Source of the DNA: Ardenticatenaceae bacterium
Lineage (GTDB): Bacteria > Chloroflexota > Anaerolineae > Promineifilales > Promineifilaceae
Assembly (NCBI GenBank): GCA_020634215.1
Contig: JACKCD010000053.1
Span: 1-44,720 of the forward strand
Length of the DNA: 44,720 nucleotides
Direction of reading: 5' to 3'
In this document: piece by piece, positions 17,430-26,498 of the stretch
Layout of the letters: every line of letters starts with the position of its first letter
How positions within the stretch are numbered: position 1 is the stretch's first letter
Program-made: the position numbers and the translations under genes
Notes under the pieces: generated by a model
The model's input: the letters and a program-made list of their open reading frames with translations, nothing else
Told to the model about the DNA's origin: nothing
Database searches by the model: none

Positions 17430-18929
17430 TTACGGGTTAGCGGGGAGGGCGACAAAAAAGGTGCTGCCCTGGCCGACGGTGGATTGTAGCCAAATACGGC
17501 CGTTTAACCGCCGCACCGCCTTTCGCACCAACGCCAACCCAATCCCCGTGCCACTGTACACTTGTGGCGCATGAAGCCGTTCAAACACGCCAAAAATCTG
17601 CTCCTGATACTGCGAGTCAATGCCAATGCCGTTATCACAAACCCAAAAGCATATCTCGTCTGGTCGGTCACAACGCCACCCCAGCTCAATTTTTTTGACC
17701 GCCGACTCATTAAATTTGATGCCGTTGACAATTAAATTCTGAAAAATTTGCCGCAGCAAGGTTGGCTCGCTCCACAGCACCGGCCACACTTCGCCCATCG
17801 TCACCTGTACTTCATCAGATAGCCCCAGCCCCGTCACCAGATCGCTCAAAAGGGTGCCCATTTCCACCTGTTGCCGAGGCACGTCGCGCCCGCCAATTTG
17901 CGATAGCAGCAGTAGCCCTTCTACCAGTGCTTCGGCCTGCGTCACTGCCCGTGTTAAGCCATGCAAATACCGCTCTTGCTCTTCGGCCAGGGATGCGGCC
18001 AAATCTTCGTGCAAAAAGTCGGCATAGTTACGCACACCGCGCAGCGGGGTTTGCAAATCGTGGGCAACCGCGTAGGCATATTGGGATAGCTCTTCGTTGG
18101 CTTCAGTTAATTCGGCCGTTCGCTCCTGCACCCGTTGCTCCAATTCGGCGGCTTGCTGCTGCACCTGAGCGTGCAGACTGGCGTTGTGCAGGGCGATGGC
18201 GGCCTGATCCGCCAATAATCTCAAGATGCGTAGCTCGCCCTCGTTAAATTCGTGCGGCTCTTTGTAGGAGATGCTCATCACCCCACGCACCTCTTCGCCA
18301 ATGCACAGCGGTAGCCCAACAATGGCTCCGCCCCACTGCCAATCTTGGTAAATGGGGTGGAGGTTAACGTTGGGGATGACGAGTTGGGCTTTTTGGCGGG
18401 CAACGGTGTAGGTGAAGCCGTGTAGGCGAGGGGTGGCGACGGGTTTGTTTTGGTAACGGCCGTTCCAGTAAGCAATCTGAAACTGCAACGCCTCCCCATC
18501 ATAAGCAAACAAATGGGCATCATCCGCACTTACCAACTGCCGCGCTAGCTCCAAAATAGAAACCAGCACCTCTTGCAGCGACAAACTGGATGTCAAGCGC
18601 AAGCTCGCCTCCCGTAGCGTCTCCAGCTCCTTCACCCGATAACGCAGCAAATCCTCCGTCTGGCGCAGCTTCCGCGTCTCCCGCATTGAATCCAGCCAAC
18701 GCCGGTAGGCAAACCACGCTATACACAGCGTAAAGACAAAGGTTGGCAAAACTGCCTGATACCCGCCAAAATTCTCTAGCGAGCTAATAAAAACGACAAA
18801 ACGTTCGTACAGGTCAAAGGTGTAAGCCGCCAGGTAGGTGGCAATGGTCAACAGCCACACGACCATCAAATCCCGATTGGTTTGGGATGCTTTTAGCCAA
18901 AGCCAGAAACGCTGCACCGTTTTGCCCAT
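17430..18929 (-). CDS. GAF-domain sensor histidine kinase
   Basis: 499 residues from the ATG at 18929 (AAGG six bases upstream), 7 bp after the preceding gene. Longer starts would overlap that gene. Seen: two hydrophobic segments (about 21-42 and 60-75), a coiled linker, a GAF domain (about 110-255), a HisKA dimerisation domain with phosphoacceptor His290 (YAVAHDLQTPL) and an HATPase_c domain (about 385-498) with NLIVNGIKF, DNGIGID and GTGIGLALV boxes. The C-terminal half is closely related to the kinase at 21151-23277 (YADFL, LLRQIFQN, FGVFERLH), so the two are paralogues. This kinase class is seen in phytochrome-like systems. No dedicated output regulator with a DNA-binding domain is nearby. 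Confidence 0.92.
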   Translation of the reverse strand: MGKTVQRFWLWLKASQTNRDLMVVWLLTIATYLAAYTFDLYERFVVFISSLENFGGYQAVLPTFVFTLCIAWFAYRRWLDSMRETRKLRQTEDLLRYRVKELETLREASLRLTSSLSLQEVLVSILELARQLVSADDAHLFAYDGEALQFQIAYWNGRYQNKPVATPRLHGFTYTVARQKAQLVIPNVNLHPIYQDWQWGGAIVGLPLCIGEEVRGVMSISYKEPHEFNEGELRILRLLADQAAIALHNASLHAQVQQQAAELEQRVQERTAELTEANEELSQYAYAVAHDLQTPLRGVRNYADFLHEDLAASLAEEQERYLHGLTRAVTQAEALVEGLLLLSQIGGRDVPRQQVEMGTLLSDLVTGLGLSDEVQVTMGEVWPVLWSEPTLLRQIFQNLIVNGIKFNESAVKKIELGWRCDRPDEICFWVCDNGIGIDSQYQEQIFGVFERLHAPQVYSGTGIGLALVRKAVRRLNGRIWLQSTVGQGSTFFVALPANP

Positions 18930-18936
18930 GATGGCC

Positions 18937-20478
18937 TTACTGAGCCCGCAGGGAAAAGTAGAAAAGGCAACCTTCCCCAGAAACGGCCGTACTTTCCACC
19001 CCGCACTCCCCACCCAGCTTGTCCATAATCCGGCTCACGATAGACAACCCCAAGCCATATCCCTCCGAGCGGCCTCTGTTGCGCTGGGTAAACTGGGTAA
19101 ACAGCCCCGCCTGCTCCTGCGGCGACAACCCATTACCGTTGTCACGCACCCAAAAACGCACCATGCCGTTCTCTTGCGCCGTCGCCCCCACCACTAACCG
19201 GGGCGGCCGGCCGCCATACTTCAGCCCATTACTCAAATAATTCGCCCACACCTCCTCCACCCACGGCGCGTACCCTACGGCGGCCGGCCAACTCTCTGGC
19301 AATTCAATCTCTCCACCCCGTTCATCCGTCAACTTAGTCAGCCGCTTCAGCGTCTCCTGCACAATCCTCCCCATCTCCAGCGGCTCCGGCTCCACTTTCA
19401 TCTTCCGCACCCCCGCCAACAGCAGCAGCGCGTCAATAATGTTGCTCATCTTGTAGCCACTCTCAACAATATTGTGCAAATATTGCTCAATCTCTTCCTG
19501 CGGCAACTCCATATACACATCCGCCAAAAATTCAGCATACCCAATAACCAATCCCAACGGGCTAAGCAAATCATGCGCCACCGTATGGGCAAAGGCATCC
19601 AGCTCCTCATTCTGCGCGTGCAGTTCGTCAGCATACTTTCGCAAATCCTCTTCCGACTGCTTCCGTTCCGTAATATCGCGCCCCACCGCCTGATACTCAC
19701 TCAGCCGCCCACGCTCATTAAAAATGGCGCGGATGGTCCATTGCAGCCAGCAATGTTTCCCACCGGGGAGCATCAAATGGTGCTCATGGGTGCTAACCGG
19801 CTGCTCATGACTGAGCATCCGCATATAGCGTATAACCTTATCCGATTCTTCCGACTCAAACAGCAAAAAACGATAGCCCCACTGCTCTTGAATCCGGCCA
19901 AAACTACGCCCATATGCCTCATTGGCAAACGTTAAGGTGCCATCGGCCAAAAAGCGGCACACAAACTCTGTCTGATCTTCAACAATGGCCCGGTAACGCG
20001 CCTCGCTCTCTTGCAGTGCCCGCTCCGCCCGAATTCGCGCCATCTCGCTACGGTACTGCTGAATAACCTGCGGCAGCACAACCCCCAGCAAATCCAGGTA
20101 CCCTTCTTCGGGGTCTTTGATGAGATAATCATTCACCCCGGCTTTGAGCGCCTCAACTGCCAAATGTTCATTACCCGTGCCCGTCAACATCACCAGCGGC
20201 ACATGAATATGGCGCTCCTGTAGCAGCTTATACAGATCTAGCCCCGACATCCCCGGCAGCTTGTAATCACTGACAATAAGATCAAACGAGGCATCATTAA
20301 GTTGCAGCTCTTGCAGCGCCTCTTCCGCCCGAATCCGAATCGTTACTTGCGCCTTGATGTCGCTTTTACGCAAGGCGCGGCGAAAAGAAAAAGCGTCATA
20401 TTCGTTGTCTTCAACCAACAAAATACGAATAGTGGCTTTGTCGTTAACCATAATGGGATCGGTCATTTTAGACATCAT
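18937..20478 (-). CDS. Response regulator-PAS-histidine kinase hybrid
   Basis: 513 residues. Order: N-terminal receiver domain with phosphoacceptor Asp71 (LIVSDYKLPG) and conserved Lys121 (YLIKDP); coiled segment; PAS domain with PAC tail (about 155-275, ending GRDITERK); HisKA with His302 (HTVAHDLLSPL); HATPase_c with NYLSNGLKYGG, DNGNGLS and GYGLGLSIV. This layout suits an intermediate in a phosphorelay, with the receiver taking phosphate from another kinase and controlling its own output kinase. It starts 18 bp after the stand-alone response regulator and ends 7 bp before the GAF kinase, so the three probably form one operon. Several in-frame ATGs near the start (20478, 20475, 20466) make the exact start uncertain. 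Confidence 0.92.
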   Translation of the reverse strand: MMSKMTDPIMVNDKATIRILLVEDNEYDAFSFRRALRKSDIKAQVTIRIRAEEALQELQLNDASFDLIVSDYKLPGMSGLDLYKLLQERHIHVPLVMLTGTGNEHLAVEALKAGVNDYLIKDPEEGYLDLLGVVLPQVIQQYRSEMARIRAERALQESEARYRAIVEDQTEFVCRFLADGTLTFANEAYGRSFGRIQEQWGYRFLLFESEESDKVIRYMRMLSHEQPVSTHEHHLMLPGGKHCWLQWTIRAIFNERGRLSEYQAVGRDITERKQSEEDLRKYADELHAQNEELDAFAHTVAHDLLSPLGLVIGYAEFLADVYMELPQEEIEQYLHNIVESGYKMSNIIDALLLLAGVRKMKVEPEPLEMGRIVQETLKRLTKLTDERGGEIELPESWPAAVGYAPWVEEVWANYLSNGLKYGGRPPRLVVGATAQENGMVRFWVRDNGNGLSPQEQAGLFTQFTQRNRGRSEGYGLGLSIVSRIMDKLGGECGVESTAVSGEGCLFYFSLRAQ

Positions 20479-20496
20479 AAGCAGGAAACCCCATCA

Positions 20497-20934
20497 TCAC
20501 CAGGGCAACTCCACAAATTGCCAAAATTGATGAAGGGCTTGAATCATCTGGGTAAACTGTTGAAACCCGTTTGGTTTACGAATATAGGCGCTAATGCCCA
20601 AATTGTAGCAGCGCGTTTTGTCAATCTGTAGCTGGGACGTGGTGATGACGACAACAGGCAAACGCTGCAACTGTTCATCGGCGCGAATTTTTTCCAATAC
20701 AGCCAGCCCACCTATCTTGGGCATTTTTAAATCAAGCAGTAATAGGCCGGGGAGCGGCGCAACATCGGGGTCGCTATATTTGCCACGACGGAAAAGATAA
20801 TCGAGGCACTCTTCGCCGTCGTTGACGATATAAAGCGGGTTGGCAATGGTCTGTTTACGCCACACGCGCTTGGTTGCTTCAATGTCATGCTCGTTATCTT
20901 CTGCCAGTAAGATAACAAAGGGTTTTTCTGCCAT
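20497..20934 (-). CDS. Single-domain response regulator (Rcp1-like)
   Basis: 145 residues consisting only of a receiver domain: acidic pocket in LLAEDNEHD, phosphoacceptor Asp68 (LLLDLKMPK), Thr/Ser switch region (VVVITTSQ) and Lys120 (YIRKP). The long insertion with EECLDYLFRRGKYSD and the C-terminal helix are typical of the Rcp1 type that partners phytochrome-like or GAF/PAS histidine kinases. It has no DNA-binding output, so it probably shuttles phosphate between the neighbouring kinases. Its ribosome-binding site is weak. A 94-bp MITE-like repeat separates it from the upstream kinase gene. Confidence 0.93.
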   Translation of the reverse strand: MAEKPFVILLAEDNEHDIEATKRVWRKQTIANPLYIVNDGEECLDYLFRRGKYSDPDVAPLPGLLLLDLKMPKIGGLAVLEKIRADEQLQRLPVVVITTSQLQIDKTRCYNLGISAYIRKPNGFQQFTQMIQALHQFWQFVELPW

Positions 20935-21019
20935 TTATCATATTGGTGAGAATGTTGCCGCTGGTCTGGCATAACTCTCACCAAGGTTTCTCATTTTTTA
21001 TTAGATTCTGTTGACGTTT

Positions 21020-21113
21020 GTCATTCCGATGAGTCTTCGAGGAGGAATCTTTCGATTTGGCCGTAAAATCTCCTGGCAAAAGGGAAGGATTCCTCGGAAG
21101 ACCTCGGAATGAC
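21020..21113. repeat. MITE-like inverted repeat, copy 1
   Basis: A 94-bp element starting GTCATTCCGA and ending TCGGAATGAC, with sub-terminal GAGGAGGAATC / GATTCCTC segments forming a long imperfect hairpin. A related 82-bp element lies at 26499-26580. It has no coding capacity. It lies in the 216-bp gap between a response-regulator gene and a kinase gene. Confidence 0.8.
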
Positions 21114-21150
21114 ACGATTTATTGCAATCGCCCTGTTGTCCGCGTCAAAA

Positions 21151-23277
21151 TCATTGCACGGGCAACTGAACAATAAAGGTGCTGCCTTGTCCAAGCTGCG
21201 ATTCGATACGCACAGAGCCGCGCAGTTTACGCACCGCTTTGCGAACAATCGCCAAACCAATGCCTGTCCCAGAATATTCCTGGTAGGTATGCAACCGCTC
21301 AAAAACGCCAAAAATTCTCTCCTGATAAATGGGATCGATCCCAATCCCATTATCGTGAATGCTAAACTGGTAGGTTTGGTCTTCGCCAAGAACCCAATTA
21401 AGGGTGATCTCTTTCACGGACGATTGGTTGAATTTGGCTCCATTGAGGATGATGTTTTGGAAAATTTGCCGCAGCAAGGCCACTTCTGTTTGAATGGTGG
21501 GCCAATCTGTCTGCATGATGATGTGTACATCAGCCGGCAGTTCGAGCGAAGCGATGAGGCCACGCAGGAAGATGTTAAGGTCAATGGATTCCAGGGGCAA
21601 ATCTCGGCTGCTAATGCGGGAGAGGGTAAGCAGTCCGTCTACCATGTGGTCGGCCTCACGGACGGCACGCAGCAGACCGTCTAAATATCTTTTTTGCTCA
21701 TCTTCAAGCGTGTCGGCCAAATCTTCTTGCAAAAAGTCGGCATAGTTGCGGATACCGCGCAAGGGGGTGCGAAGATCATGGGAAACGGCGTAGGCGTATT
21801 GAGAGAGTTCGTCGTTGGTTTCTTGCAGTTCACGGGTGCGCTGCTGTACCCGCTCTTCGAGTTCAACGGCGTGCCTCTGGACTTGATGGTGCAAGCGAGC
21901 GTTTTCGATGGCAATGGAAACCCAGGGTGCGGTGCGCTCCAGAATTTGCAGGTCGCTTTGGCTGAAGGCGCGGGGCTGCTGGTGAACGGCTTGGAGAACG
22001 CCGATGATTTCGCTGCCAATTTGCAAAGGGATGGCGATGAGCGAACGGCCGTTTACCCCCATCCCCCCTATTTCCTCAACCACATTCTGCAACAGTAACG
22101 GCCGTTCAAACAACGCCTGATTATTCATCACTCGTCGCCCTCTCAAACCAAACATCGGTGCCCCACTCACGGCCGCATAAACCAACGCCTCGTCCTCTAG
22201 CAGCAACACCGCCCCGCCATCCGCATTGACCAGCGGCGGGATCGCTTCCACAATCCGCTGTAGCACCTCCCGCAAATCAAGGCTGGCGGTAATCGTCTGC
22301 CCAATTTTGTTCAGTGCCGCCAACTGCCGCGTCCGCTGCCGCTCCATTGCCTCCACCCGAAGGCGATCAACGGCCGTTGCCAACTGCCGCGCAAACGTCG
22401 AGACAAACCACACATCCGCTTCATCAAACTGATTCGGCCGCGCCCCTTCCGCCACCACCACTCCAATCAACCGCTCCCCCACCTTCAGCGGCACGCACAG
22501 CTTGGATACCATGCCCACCTGTCGGGCTTCAGCGGCTGAAGCCGAGCCAATATTGATTGTCCGCCCATGACGCATCACCTGACCTTCCAGGCAATCTGAC
22601 AGCGACAAACGGCATAAAGTGCCTGTCACCCCATAGGGCTGCAAATAGTCACCCGTTTCGTCAAGCAGAAAAATCTCAAAATAATCAGGGTAGAGCTTAT
22701 CCCGAATCACCCCCACGGCCCGCGCCATCAGCTCGGTTTCCGTGGTGGCTTCCGAACCAGCGCGGACAACCGCATGCAGCACCGTCAACTCGCGCAAATG
22801 GCGCTCGGTTGCCATCCGCAGCCGAAGCTGCTGCACCGCTACGGCCACCTGCAGTGCCACCTCAGCAAGAATCACAGCGGCTTCATCAGCCTGATGGTTC
22901 AAGGCAGACTGGTGAGTCAAAATAGCTCCCATCAAATCCCCTTGCAAAGCTATGGGAATGCAGGTATAGCAAACAGCAGCCAAGCACACAATGACACTTT
23001 CCTGCCGCAGCAATTGCGGCATATCAAAGTCTGCTAATTCCAATGACCTGGCGGGTGGCTGCGTCCAAAACGCAAGTACCTGTTCCTGGGCAAAATCAAA
23101 AAAAACAATCGCAATTTCTGGGGATGGGATGAGAAACCGCAAGTAATCAAGCATAGGGGCAGCAATTTCTGGCAACGATTGTGCCTGCAAAATGCTCAAA
23201 TTACTGGAGGGGTACCGTTCTATGGGTGATGATTGCTGGATATTCATTACATCTATCAAAAGGGCAAGATGCCGCAT
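21151..23277 (-). CDS. Multi-GAF sensor histidine kinase
   Basis: 708 residues from the ATG at 23277; an ATG at 23247 is an alternative, and neither has a strong ribosome-binding site. Seen: three GAF-like segments, the first N-terminal and weak (about 30-160), the second beginning LRELTVLHAVVRAGSEAT, the third beginning LAALNKIGQTITASLDL; then a coiled linker, HisKA with the phosphoacceptor in YAVSHDLRTPLRG, and HATPase_c with NIILNGAKFN, DNGIGIDP and GTGIGLAIV. No membrane segment was found, so it is a cytoplasmic sensor of an unknown ligand. No biliverdin-attachment Cys context was recognised. It is a paralogue of the kinase at 17430-18929. Confidence 0.9.
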   Translation of the reverse strand: MRHLALLIDVMNIQQSSPIERYPSSNLSILQAQSLPEIAAPMLDYLRFLIPSPEIAIVFFDFAQEQVLAFWTQPPARSLELADFDMPQLLRQESVIVCLAAVCYTCIPIALQGDLMGAILTHQSALNHQADEAAVILAEVALQVAVAVQQLRLRMATERHLRELTVLHAVVRAGSEATTETELMARAVGVIRDKLYPDYFEIFLLDETGDYLQPYGVTGTLCRLSLSDCLEGQVMRHGRTINIGSASAAEARQVGMVSKLCVPLKVGERLIGVVVAEGARPNQFDEADVWFVSTFARQLATAVDRLRVEAMERQRTRQLAALNKIGQTITASLDLREVLQRIVEAIPPLVNADGGAVLLLEDEALVYAAVSGAPMFGLRGRRVMNNQALFERPLLLQNVVEEIGGMGVNGRSLIAIPLQIGSEIIGVLQAVHQQPRAFSQSDLQILERTAPWVSIAIENARLHHQVQRHAVELEERVQQRTRELQETNDELSQYAYAVSHDLRTPLRGIRNYADFLQEDLADTLEDEQKRYLDGLLRAVREADHMVDGLLTLSRISSRDLPLESIDLNIFLRGLIASLELPADVHIIMQTDWPTIQTEVALLRQIFQNIILNGAKFNQSSVKEITLNWVLGEDQTYQFSIHDNGIGIDPIYQERIFGVFERLHTYQEYSGTGIGLAIVRKAVRKLRGSVRIESQLGQGSTFIVQLPVQ

Positions 23278-23408
23278 CAACGTTCATGCTACGCCGCTTT
23301 TGCACTAACCAAAGCCCATTGAATAAAGCAAGCTATCAGACAGACAGAGACTTTGTTGCTTAAACCAGCTCCCAAATCATCAAATTACAATACACTGCTT
23401 TTGCGCCT

Positions 23409-23414
23409 ATTATA
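23409..23414 (-). promoter_or_regulatory. Candidate -10 element upstream of the multi-GAF kinase gene
   Basis: A consensus TATAAT on the minus strand, 132 bp upstream of the kinase start in the 164-bp gap after galK. No good -35 hexamer is visible at 16-18 bp, so support is limited. Confidence 0.35.
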
Positions 23415-23441
23415 CACGGTTCACACATTTTACCGAACTGG

Positions 23442-24620
23442 CTATCTATTTCCGCTCACCACCGACGCACCATCAGCAATTTGGCAAACAAAGGTACGGG
23501 GCGTGCGGCCAAAAGCAGTTTCAAATTCGGCCGACATCGCCTGGGCAACGGGATCAACGGCCGTTAAATCCACCAACACCTGCATAAACCCACCAAACCC
23601 ACCCCCACCAAAACGGCTGCCATAACAACCCGGCTGCCGCCACGCCACCGCCGCCAACAAATCCAACTCTGGGATACTCACCTCATAATTATCACGCGAA
23701 CTTAGCTGCGATGCTTTGATAAGCTGCCCAAACGCCGCCACCTTGCCCTGCCGCAGTGCCGCCGCTCCCGCCAACACCCGCTCCCGCTCCCCGATGGCGT
23801 GGCGCACCCGCCGCCGTAGCACCATCGGTAAATGGTGGGAATAATTTTCAAAATCCGCCCAAGAAACATCCCGCAGCGACTGGATGCCGGGCAAATGGGG
23901 CTGAAGCAGAGCCACTGCCTCGCGGCACTGCTCTGGCCGAGAGTTATAATCCACCACTACTAGCTGCCGCCGCACGCCGGAATCTACCAGCAAAACGGCC
24001 GTTTTTTCCGGCAGCGGCACCAACTCATGATCCAACGTCCGGCAGTCCAACAGCACCAAATGGTTTGCTCGGCCGGCTACGCTGGCAAATTGATCCATCA
24101 TTCCCGACCCCACATTCAAATACTCATTTTCCGCCCGCTGCCCAAGCTGTGCCCGCGTTAAATTGGGCAAGGTAAACCCGGCAATCTGCTCCCACGCCAG
24201 CAAAAACGCCATCTCGACCGCCGCCGAGGAGCTAACACCCGCTCCCACCGGCACATCACTCGTCAGCACCACATCCATCCCAAACGGCAGTTCCCCCGCC
24301 TCCTGCACCGCCCACGCCATCCCCATCGGATAGCGCAACCAGGTTGGCTCCACGGCTACACCCCGCAATGCAGCCACTTCGTCTAGGGCAAACGTTCCCT
24401 CTTGGGCAAAATCCAGCGCCCACACCCGTACCACATCGCTATTGTTTCTTGCCGCCGCCACCCATGCCGCCCGGTCAATGGCGGCCGGCAGCACCAGCCC
24501 TTCATTGTAATCACTGTGCGCCCCCAGCAAATTCACCCGACCCGGTGCCTTCGCCACCACCTCCGGCGCTCGCCCAAACCGCTCCACAAATGTTCCCGTC
24601 ACTCGTTCCTGCAAATTCAT
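23442..24620 (-). CDS. galK: Galactokinase-like GHMP sugar kinase
   Basis: 392 residues, the normal galactokinase length, starting at ATG 24620. Seen: galactokinase N-terminal signature in the form GRVNLLGAHSDYNEG (residues 27-41), GHMP ATP-binding motif PVGAGVSSSAA (about 124-134), catalytic Asp176 in GSGMMDQF, and the C-terminal GHMP glycine motif GGGGFGG. It would phosphorylate galactose, or a related sugar, at C1 with ATP in the Leloir pathway. Odd: the glutamate of the usual GEHTDYN motif, which contacts the sugar in characterised enzymes, is Ala34 here, so the substrate may differ. No other gal gene is adjacent. A hairpin with a T-run lies in its leader. Confidence 0.85.
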   Translation of the reverse strand: MNLQERVTGTFVERFGRAPEVVAKAPGRVNLLGAHSDYNEGLVLPAAIDRAAWVAAARNNSDVVRVWALDFAQEGTFALDEVAALRGVAVEPTWLRYPMGMAWAVQEAGELPFGMDVVLTSDVPVGAGVSSSAAVEMAFLLAWEQIAGFTLPNLTRAQLGQRAENEYLNVGSGMMDQFASVAGRANHLVLLDCRTLDHELVPLPEKTAVLLVDSGVRRQLVVVDYNSRPEQCREAVALLQPHLPGIQSLRDVSWADFENYSHHLPMVLRRRVRHAIGERERVLAGAAALRQGKVAAFGQLIKASQLSSRDNYEVSIPELDLLAAVAWRQPGCYGSRFGGGGFGGFMQVLVDLTAVDPVAQAMSAEFETAFGRTPRTFVCQIADGASVVSGNR

Positions 24621-24631
24621 TTACCACCAAA

Positions 24632-24661
24632 AAGTTCAACTTCTCAGAAGAAGTTGAACTT
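24632..24661 (-). terminator. Hairpin with T-run between the helicase-domain gene and galK
   Basis: Perfect 13-bp arms (24632-24644 and 24649-24661), 4-base loop, followed on the minus strand by TTTTT. It fits a rho-independent terminator of the gene ending at 24678, though the stem is AT-rich. It ends 12 bp before the galK start and could also shield the galK ribosome-binding site. Confidence 0.55.
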
Positions 24662-24677
24662 CTAAACCTTTACGCCC

Positions 24678-26435
24678 CTACCCCATCGCAATATCCAACA
24701 GCAGCCCCAGCCGTGCCGTTGTTTCCAACAGCGGCTGCCAATCCTGCTGCCGCACCACGGCGGCAAAATCGCCCAAGCTTTCGCCAATAAACCCCTGCGT
24801 TTGGGCATTGTTGCGTAAAATGTCCAAAATAGCCGCCTCGCGCACCCGCAAAATGACCACCTGCTCCAGCCGCCCCTCCACACCGCGCTCCCCCCAACGG
24901 CTAATGGCACGCTTGACCCCTGCTGGAACCGGCCGACCGCTGGTCGTCTCCAAAAATTGCAGCAGTCGGTCGGCATCAATCCCCTGCTCTTTGGCCGCCA
25001 CCAGCGACTGCGGCGTAATGCGATAGGCAAACGGCTTGCCCGGCTCCACCGGCAGCGCATCGGCCACCCGCGACACCTGAAAACGTTGGTAACGGTTGGC
25101 GTTAAACGGCACCAAAATCACCGCCTGCTGTTCAACCACAATAGGCACCGTCACTTCGTCTGCTTTGGCAGGCTGCTGGTTAAGCCAGTTAAGCAGCGTG
25201 GGAGTGACCTGATAAATTGGTTCGCCCACCTCATCTTGCCCAAAATCGGTTAGCCCCAGCCAGCGCAGCGGGCCACGCAGTAAAAAGGCCAGCAGCCGCC
25301 CTTCCACCTTGTCCCACGAGCCAAAGCCACTCAAAAACTGGTTGCTTTCAGCTTCGCGGACATACCAGGTGTCGTAATTACCGTCTGGCCGCTGGAAGTC
25401 GGGGTCGTTGGTTTTGATAACGGCCGTTAATTCCCCCACCTTAAACCACCCCAACTCACGCGGCAAATAATCAATCAGCGTTGTACGCGGCAGGAGCGGG
25501 TCGTTTTGCCATCGCTCGCCTTCGCAAATCAGCCCCGGTACGTGGTGCAAATCGTTCCAACTGCTGTGGCTCCAGGCATCGGCCAGGGCGTCGGTTTGCT
25601 GTTCACGGCTGCTTTGCAACCAGCTAACGGCCGTTCGCGTCGGCCGCACACCCCCATCCACCTGCCGCAACAGTTCCATCTCCCGCGCCAGCGTCAGCAG
25701 CAGCGACCGACGAGCCGGGTCATTGTCCAGCAGCAGCCGGTCAAGTTGGTGGCGCGTTTCAGCGGCAAAGCCAGTGCGCTGAGCAAAAGCGAGCATGGTC
25801 GTGAGATCATCCACCGCGCTGGCCGCTTCGGGGAGCGTGGTATCTGGCTTGGCGGCGGGTGCGGGCTGTTTGGGGGCAGCGGGTGGGGTTTGAACGGCGG
25901 AAGGTTTGGGGGGAGAAACGGCCGTTTTCTTCTTCCCCACAACCAGCGGTTGTGCCACCGATGGCGGCGCAACTTCCCGCACCGCCGCCTGCTTCTTTTC
26001 CCGCTTGGGCTGCGGCAACTGCGCCAACAGTTCATCCGGCAAATAATAAAACTCCAGCAGCCCCTCCGCTATCTCATCAAAGCCACGATATAAAAAGCCG
26101 CGATAATACAGCGCTTCAGCCACGTTCACCGGCTCCAGCCACGGCTCCTCCCGCTCCAGCCGCCCCGGCCCCATCTCGCGCACTTCGCCATGCTGCCGCC
26201 GGAACGCCGCCACAGGCATCCGCCCCCCCTGCGCCACCAACTCTTGCAGTGCCGCCGCCTCTTCTGGCGGCATATACTCCATCTCCGCCACCACATCAAG
26301 CTGCGGCAGCAGTTCCGCCAGTGCTTGCACACACTCCCCCTTCTGCGCCCCGGTCAAATCCAGCTCCCACCACTCCCCAATTACCCGCAGGACAACCAGT
26401 TCATGCTCTGCCAGTGCTTGTTCTAAACTCCGCAT
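24678..26435 (-). CDS. Helicase-associated (XPB/Ssl2-like N-terminal) domain protein
   Basis: 585 residues from the ATG at 26435, with an AAAGGAGAC ribosome-binding site. The longer open frame to 26582 runs into an intergenic repeat and is rejected. Seen: an N-terminal winged-helix-like region (RSLEQALAEHELVVLRVIG..WELDLTG), a Lys/Pro/Ala-rich linker (about 185-240), and a large alpha-rich region. The C-terminal part matches what I know as the helicase C-terminal-like domain found on XPB N-termini (VPIVVEQQAVILVPFNANRYQRFQVSRVAD...ITPQSLVAAKEQGIDADRLLQFLE). No Walker motifs are present, so it is not itself a helicase. It is probably a DNA-associated or regulatory protein of unknown role. Confidence 0.65.
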   Translation of the reverse strand: MRSLEQALAEHELVVLRVIGEWWELDLTGAQKGECVQALAELLPQLDVVAEMEYMPPEEAAALQELVAQGGRMPVAAFRRQHGEVREMGPGRLEREEPWLEPVNVAEALYYRGFLYRGFDEIAEGLLEFYYLPDELLAQLPQPKREKKQAAVREVAPPSVAQPLVVGKKKTAVSPPKPSAVQTPPAAPKQPAPAAKPDTTLPEAASAVDDLTTMLAFAQRTGFAAETRHQLDRLLLDNDPARRSLLLTLAREMELLRQVDGGVRPTRTAVSWLQSSREQQTDALADAWSHSSWNDLHHVPGLICEGERWQNDPLLPRTTLIDYLPRELGWFKVGELTAVIKTNDPDFQRPDGNYDTWYVREAESNQFLSGFGSWDKVEGRLLAFLLRGPLRWLGLTDFGQDEVGEPIYQVTPTLLNWLNQQPAKADEVTVPIVVEQQAVILVPFNANRYQRFQVSRVADALPVEPGKPFAYRITPQSLVAAKEQGIDADRLLQFLETTSGRPVPAGVKRAISRWGERGVEGRLEQVVILRVREAAILDILRNNAQTQGFIGESLGDFAAVVRQQDWQPLLETTARLGLLLDIAMG

Positions 26436-26498
26436 TGTGTCTCCTTTAAAAATAGGACGCTGATTTTCCTGATCAAACAAGATCGCAACGATATAAAT

